Shown: positions 61,520 through 64,000 of the stretch, in pieces
Position numbering within the stretch: the stretch's first letter is position 1
Layout: the number at the start of each line of letters is the position of its first letter
NCBI GenBank assembly: GCA_016715825.1
Contig: JADJXO010000001.1
Coordinates: forward strand, 557,001-621,000
DNA: 64,000 bases
Origin: Nitrospira sp.
GTDB taxonomy: Bacteria > Nitrospirota > Nitrospiria > Nitrospirales > Nitrospiraceae
Reading direction: 5' to 3'
Translations under genes and position numbers: made by a program
Notes under the pieces: model-generated
The model's database searches: none
The model's input: the letters and a program-made list of their open reading frames with translations, nothing else
What the model was told of the DNA's origin: nothing

Positions 61520-62071
61520 TAAGGTCAATGTGCTTGGAATGAAGCCGTAAAGACCAGGCCACTCTTTTCTACGTTTGTTTACAGGATATCGATATAGAAT
61601 ACTTGGCTCAGGAAGTGTTCTTAGAAATTTCCTATATTCAGCTTCGTCAAGGTTAGGCTCTGACTGTTTCCGTTGCTTGATCAGCTCTGATTCAGAGACA
61701 GGTGAAGCAAAGGGGATTTCACATTCAAATGCAAACGGTGGATCGGGAAACGTTGCACGATATTTCTCAGCTAGGGTGTTAAGGTCATGGCCAACCTCTT
61801 CGAACTTTACTCCTCTTTTCAGTAAGGCACCCTTTAAAAACAGTTCCACCGCATGGGCAGCTAGCATCAGCACCACCGCGCTGTGCGACCAAGTGTTGAA
61901 GGTGGCATCACTTTCAGCTTTCTGACACAGGAGAGCTGACGCAGATCTGTACGCCTCCGCATAGTGAAAATAGCGGTCCGGTGGGTTTTTAAGTGAATGA
62001 TGTCCGATGCCGTCGCAGCCGCCGTATCGTCCGTACATTTCAGCGATGAATCCTTCAGCATTGTCAGTCAA
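61520..62071 (-). pseudogene. HEPN-like protein, 3' end cut by IS3
   Basis: From a TTG at 62071 (overlapping the integrase stop, so coupled) the protein begins MTDNAEGFIAEMYGRYGGCD and has a hydrophobic helix VVLMLAAHAVELFLKGALLK and HDLNTLAEKYRATFPDPPFA, a pattern seen in HEPN-type proteins. After TLTLPRFHR it runs into the IS3 element, so the native end is missing. Possible defence or toxin role. Confidence 0.5.
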
Positions 62072-62556
62072 GCCGCCTCATCCCTCTGGCCCTTGATCTT
62101 CAAAGCCTGAGTGGCGCCCAGGAGCGTCTGAAGGACCTCAGGATACTGTAACTGCTCCAATCCATCTCGCAACATCGGCAACGGTGCCCCATGATTGTAG
62201 ATCCGAGCATGGACATCCTGCCCAGCATGGCCAACTAAGACCCTTCGGATCTTGTCATTGACTCCGACATTCGCTAACCGAGTCACCCCGGTATGCCTAA
62301 GGCCATACAGCACCAGCGCCTTGTCTTTGATGTCAACTCTCTTCAGAAGACGTGCATACCACTTGCCCGCTGCATCGGCAAATGGAGTCTTACCTTTTTT
62401 GAGAGTAGGGAACAATCGTATCTCACCCGCCTGTCTCAAGGACTGTACATAGTCGAGAAACCCGAGCTGAACAAGAGCAGAATGAACCGGTACCTTCCGG
62501 CGACTGCCGCGATTCTTTAGCTGATGGTTCTCGCCTTCTGACTGGGTTGAAACCAC
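62068..62556 (-). CDS. Tyrosine recombinase (phage-type integrase), N-terminally truncated
   Basis: About 160 residues of the catalytic domain remain: KVPVHSALVQLGFLDYVQSL with the Lys side, LVLYGLRHTGVTRLANVGVN (R-H box) and LVGHAGQDVHARIYNHG (His and Tyr). The first catalytic Arg region and the core-binding domain are missing, so it is probably inactive. It lies directly downstream of the 3' end of tRNA-Ser, the normal place for an integrase. Confidence 0.75.
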   Translation of the reverse strand: MVSTQSEGENHQLKNRGSRRKVPVHSALVQLGFLDYVQSLRQAGEIRLFPTLKKGKTPFADAAGKWYARLLKRVDIKDKALVLYGLRHTGVTRLANVGVNDKIRRVLVGHAGQDVHARIYNHGAPLPMLRDGLEQLQYPEVLQTLLGATQALKIKGQRDEAA

Positions 62557-62660
62557 CCGGTGTGAAGCCTTGGCGAGAGGACTAACGAAAAATGCTCCAC
62601 GCCAGGTCTATCTGACAACAGAAATCGCAGGGCAGTCAACAGAAGGGATGCCGCCGTGCA
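62540..62660. repeat. Integrase-flank repeat, copy B
   Basis: TGACTGGGTTGAAACCACCC, GTGTGAAGCCTTGGCGAGAG and further on AAAAATGCTC and AGAAGGGATGCCG match copy A at 57936-58060. It overlaps the truncated start of the integrase frame and reaches to within about 30 bases of tRNA-Ser. Confidence 0.6.
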
Positions 62661-62690
62661 ACTCTCCGGAGAGAGAGAACGTAGAGGGAA

Positions 62691-62783
62691 TGGCGGAGAG
62701 GGAGGGATTTGAACCCTCGGTAGAGATTTTGTCCCTACGGCGGTTTAGCAAACCGCTGCCTTCAACCACTCGGCCACCTCTCC
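62691..62783 (-). tRNA. tRNA-Ser (anticodon GCU)
   Basis: The minus strand folds as a class II tRNA: acceptor GGAGAGG pairs with CCTCTCC, D arm GGCCGAGTGGTTGAAGGC, anticodon loop TTTGCTAA (GCT), a long variable arm (CGTAGGGACAAAATCTCTAC) and T arm GAGGGTTCAAATCCCTC. Discriminator G and an encoded CCA follow. It reads AGC/AGU serine codons and served as the integration site for the neighbouring element. Confidence 0.97.
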
Positions 62784-63029
62784 AGGAGTCACTATTCCTC
62801 GGGGTCGCGTCAAAGGTCGCCCCGCATCCACAGCGGAACCGTTGATCAGGCGGGAAATCACCGACGCGGGGGCATCTTACATCAGCCGATGTGAACGGTA
62901 CAAGAGAAGAGTCAGGGGCGGTGACCCTCACCGAAACCGGTGAGGGTCAGAAACATCGGCTCATGAAGTTTACGGAAGTTCTGTTACGCGAGAGGTAGGA
63001 GATGTCGCCTGAAGAAAAGCTAAAATGGG
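62784..63029. other. Gap with zinc-ribbon-like remnant and strong hairpin
   Basis: Read on the minus strand near 62810-62880 is DVRCPRVGDFPPDQRFRCGC then GATFDATPRN, which looks like part of a small zinc-ribbon protein with one Cys changed. At 62923-62948 GACCCTCACCG and CGGTGAGGGTC form a perfect 11-bp stem with loop AAAC but no T-run, possibly an IS end or transcript hairpin. Confidence 0.4.
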
Positions 63030-64000
63030 TTAGGCGGCGGTCCTCTCCGACTGACGATGCATGGCCTTCACGAAGGTGTTCGACTGTGTCATCGCCCCAT
63101 CTTTGAATGTTACGTGGGAGGACACCAGGGGTAAGAGTTCCGGTGCATGCAGCCTCTTCCAGGACTTTTCAGCGACCTGGAGCATTTTCCACATGATCGC
63201 CTTGGCTCCCTCGATGCGTTTATAGTGCCGGGAGGCGGTTGTGCGGAGCTGCGCTGAGTCGAACGGCGAGACCACGACGTTCGTCGTGCGGATATGCCGC
63301 CAATGTTCCTGCGGAAACGCATAGAAAGTCACCATTCGTTCCCAGTCCCGCAGCAGGGTCTTGACCGCTTTGTCCTCCGTCTTCCGGTATGTCTGTACAA
63401 ATTTGTCTCGCCGTTCCTCACATTCGGCTTGGGTCTCTGCATACGCCATTGCTTTCAGCTGCTCTCTCGCCTTCGCCCGAGCGTCCTTCGGGAGTGTCTT
63501 GACGACACTGGCGATCTTGCGGTTCCAGCATCCTTGCCGCTCACCTGAGGGATGGATGTCGTCCAAGGCTGCCCACAAGCCAAGGCGCCTATCAGCCACC
63601 GTGAGGCGCGGGAACGTGAGCCCACGATGTTTGAGGTCGTGCAGGATCGTGAGCCAGCTTTCTTTGCTCTCCCGCTTTCCGCTGTCACAGGCCAGGACAA
63701 TCCGCTCGCCGGTCATGAGTGTGCCCACGATCGTGAGAGAAGTGCGCTCTTCTGATCGTCAATGCCTGCTTTGACATAGACGCCGTCGGCCCACCAGTAG
63801 GCGACTGCCAGATGCGACAGATCCCGTTTCCTCCACGCGTCATATTCCAGCTGGAAGAACATCTTGAGCCGTTGGATTGAACCCACCGGTAGCGGCCCCC
63901 CTTCTCCCAAAAGATTTTGCAACGCTCCATCGAAGTTCTCGGCGGCGAGCCCCTGTGCATCCTGCCCCAAGGGTATACGACCGACCTCCCGAGGCCGCCG
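63030..64000 (-). pseudogene. IS256/Mutator-family transposase, frameshifted and partial
   Basis: The main frame (63728-63030) has RRLGLWAALDDIHPSGERQG, CWNRKIASVVKTLPKDARAK and a C-terminal HWRHIRTTNVVVSPFDSAQL then TASRHYKRIEGAKAIMWKML. The upstream part (MFFQLEYDAWRKRDLSHLAV, YWWADGVYVKAGIDDQ) is in another frame that continues off the window, and the join near 63715 needs a one-base change. It is typical of IS256-type (Mutator) transposases with a D-D-E core. Confidence 0.78.

Noticed and set aside
61322..61520. C-terminal extension of the HEPN-like frame (KSLRQKQCGWSETPARPV)
   Set aside because: This part is IS3 orfA sequence read through after insertion, not native protein.
62608..62931. 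Minus-strand reading frame of 107 codons
   Set aside because: It reads straight through tRNA-Ser. Only a short zinc-ribbon-like stretch in it is protein-like and is listed as a remnant.

Overview
The window looks like a stretch of a bacterial chromosome, most plausibly from Nitrospira or a close relative. That is an inference from the overall gene content (a MutL-like ASKHA/DUF6754 membrane operon, a giant multicopper oxidase, dense toxin-antitoxin modules and GCTTCACG intergenic repeats). There is no rRNA or housekeeping marker to prove it. One tRNA gene, tRNA-Ser(GCU), is present near the right end.

Layout. 1-2.9 kb: a partial LpqC-type esterase, plsY, decayed winged-helix regulator remnants and an orphan HTH antitoxin. 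2.3-12.3 kb: an accessory block with two HEPN-like genes, a 1527-residue SF1 helicase with a Vsr-like nuclease tail, an outer-membrane barrel protein, a BrnT/BrnA pair and an MNT nucleotidyltransferase. Degenerate copies of one unnamed repeat are scattered between them. 12.4-20.8 kb: an ordered, mostly intact plus-strand block of a MutL-type ATPase, a barrel-sandwich/KOW-like protein, four membrane proteins and a frameshifted MEMO-like protein. 20.9-23.2 kb: a second BrnT/BrnA pair and LuxR-type regulators. 23.3-31.8 kb: an unusual cassette of large proteins, two of which carry acidic N-termini with PFL/PFV motifs. It includes an HEAGH metallopeptidase, a LysM-papain-like-LysM protein and a trypsin-like protease. 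31.9-39.6 kb: a graveyard of IS3 and IS110 elements mixed with toxin-antitoxin loci (HicBA, VapBC, DUF433/DUF5615 split by an IS3, remnants of others). 39.9-53.7 kb: a giant MnxG-like multicopper oxidase followed by a cupredoxin-like protein, two LolA/DUF4412-like proteins, a HEAT-repeat protein, three SUMF1/FGE-fold proteins and an HtrA-like protease. Nearly every gene in this block is broken by single-base frameshifts. 53.8-57.4 kb: Sua5, cyclophilin, an MFS transporter, an FKBP N-domain protein and small basic proteins. 57.4-64 kb: a small integrative-element remnant beside tRNA-Ser, with a truncated tyrosine recombinase, a lipoprotein, tiny hydrophobic peptides including two paralogous 22-residue ones, an IS3 insertion, and an IS256-type transposase running off the edge.

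How genes may work together (inference). The MutL-like block reads as one envelope-associated machine of unknown function. The 23-32 kb cassette reads as a set of exported or delivered proteases and accessory proteins. The multicopper oxidase block reads as a periplasmic or extracellular oxidation system with its own chaperone-like, HEAT and protease partners. The many frameshifts, several in short homopolymers, mean gene integrity between about 43.8 and 56.4 kb should be judged from raw reads before calling these pseudogenes.
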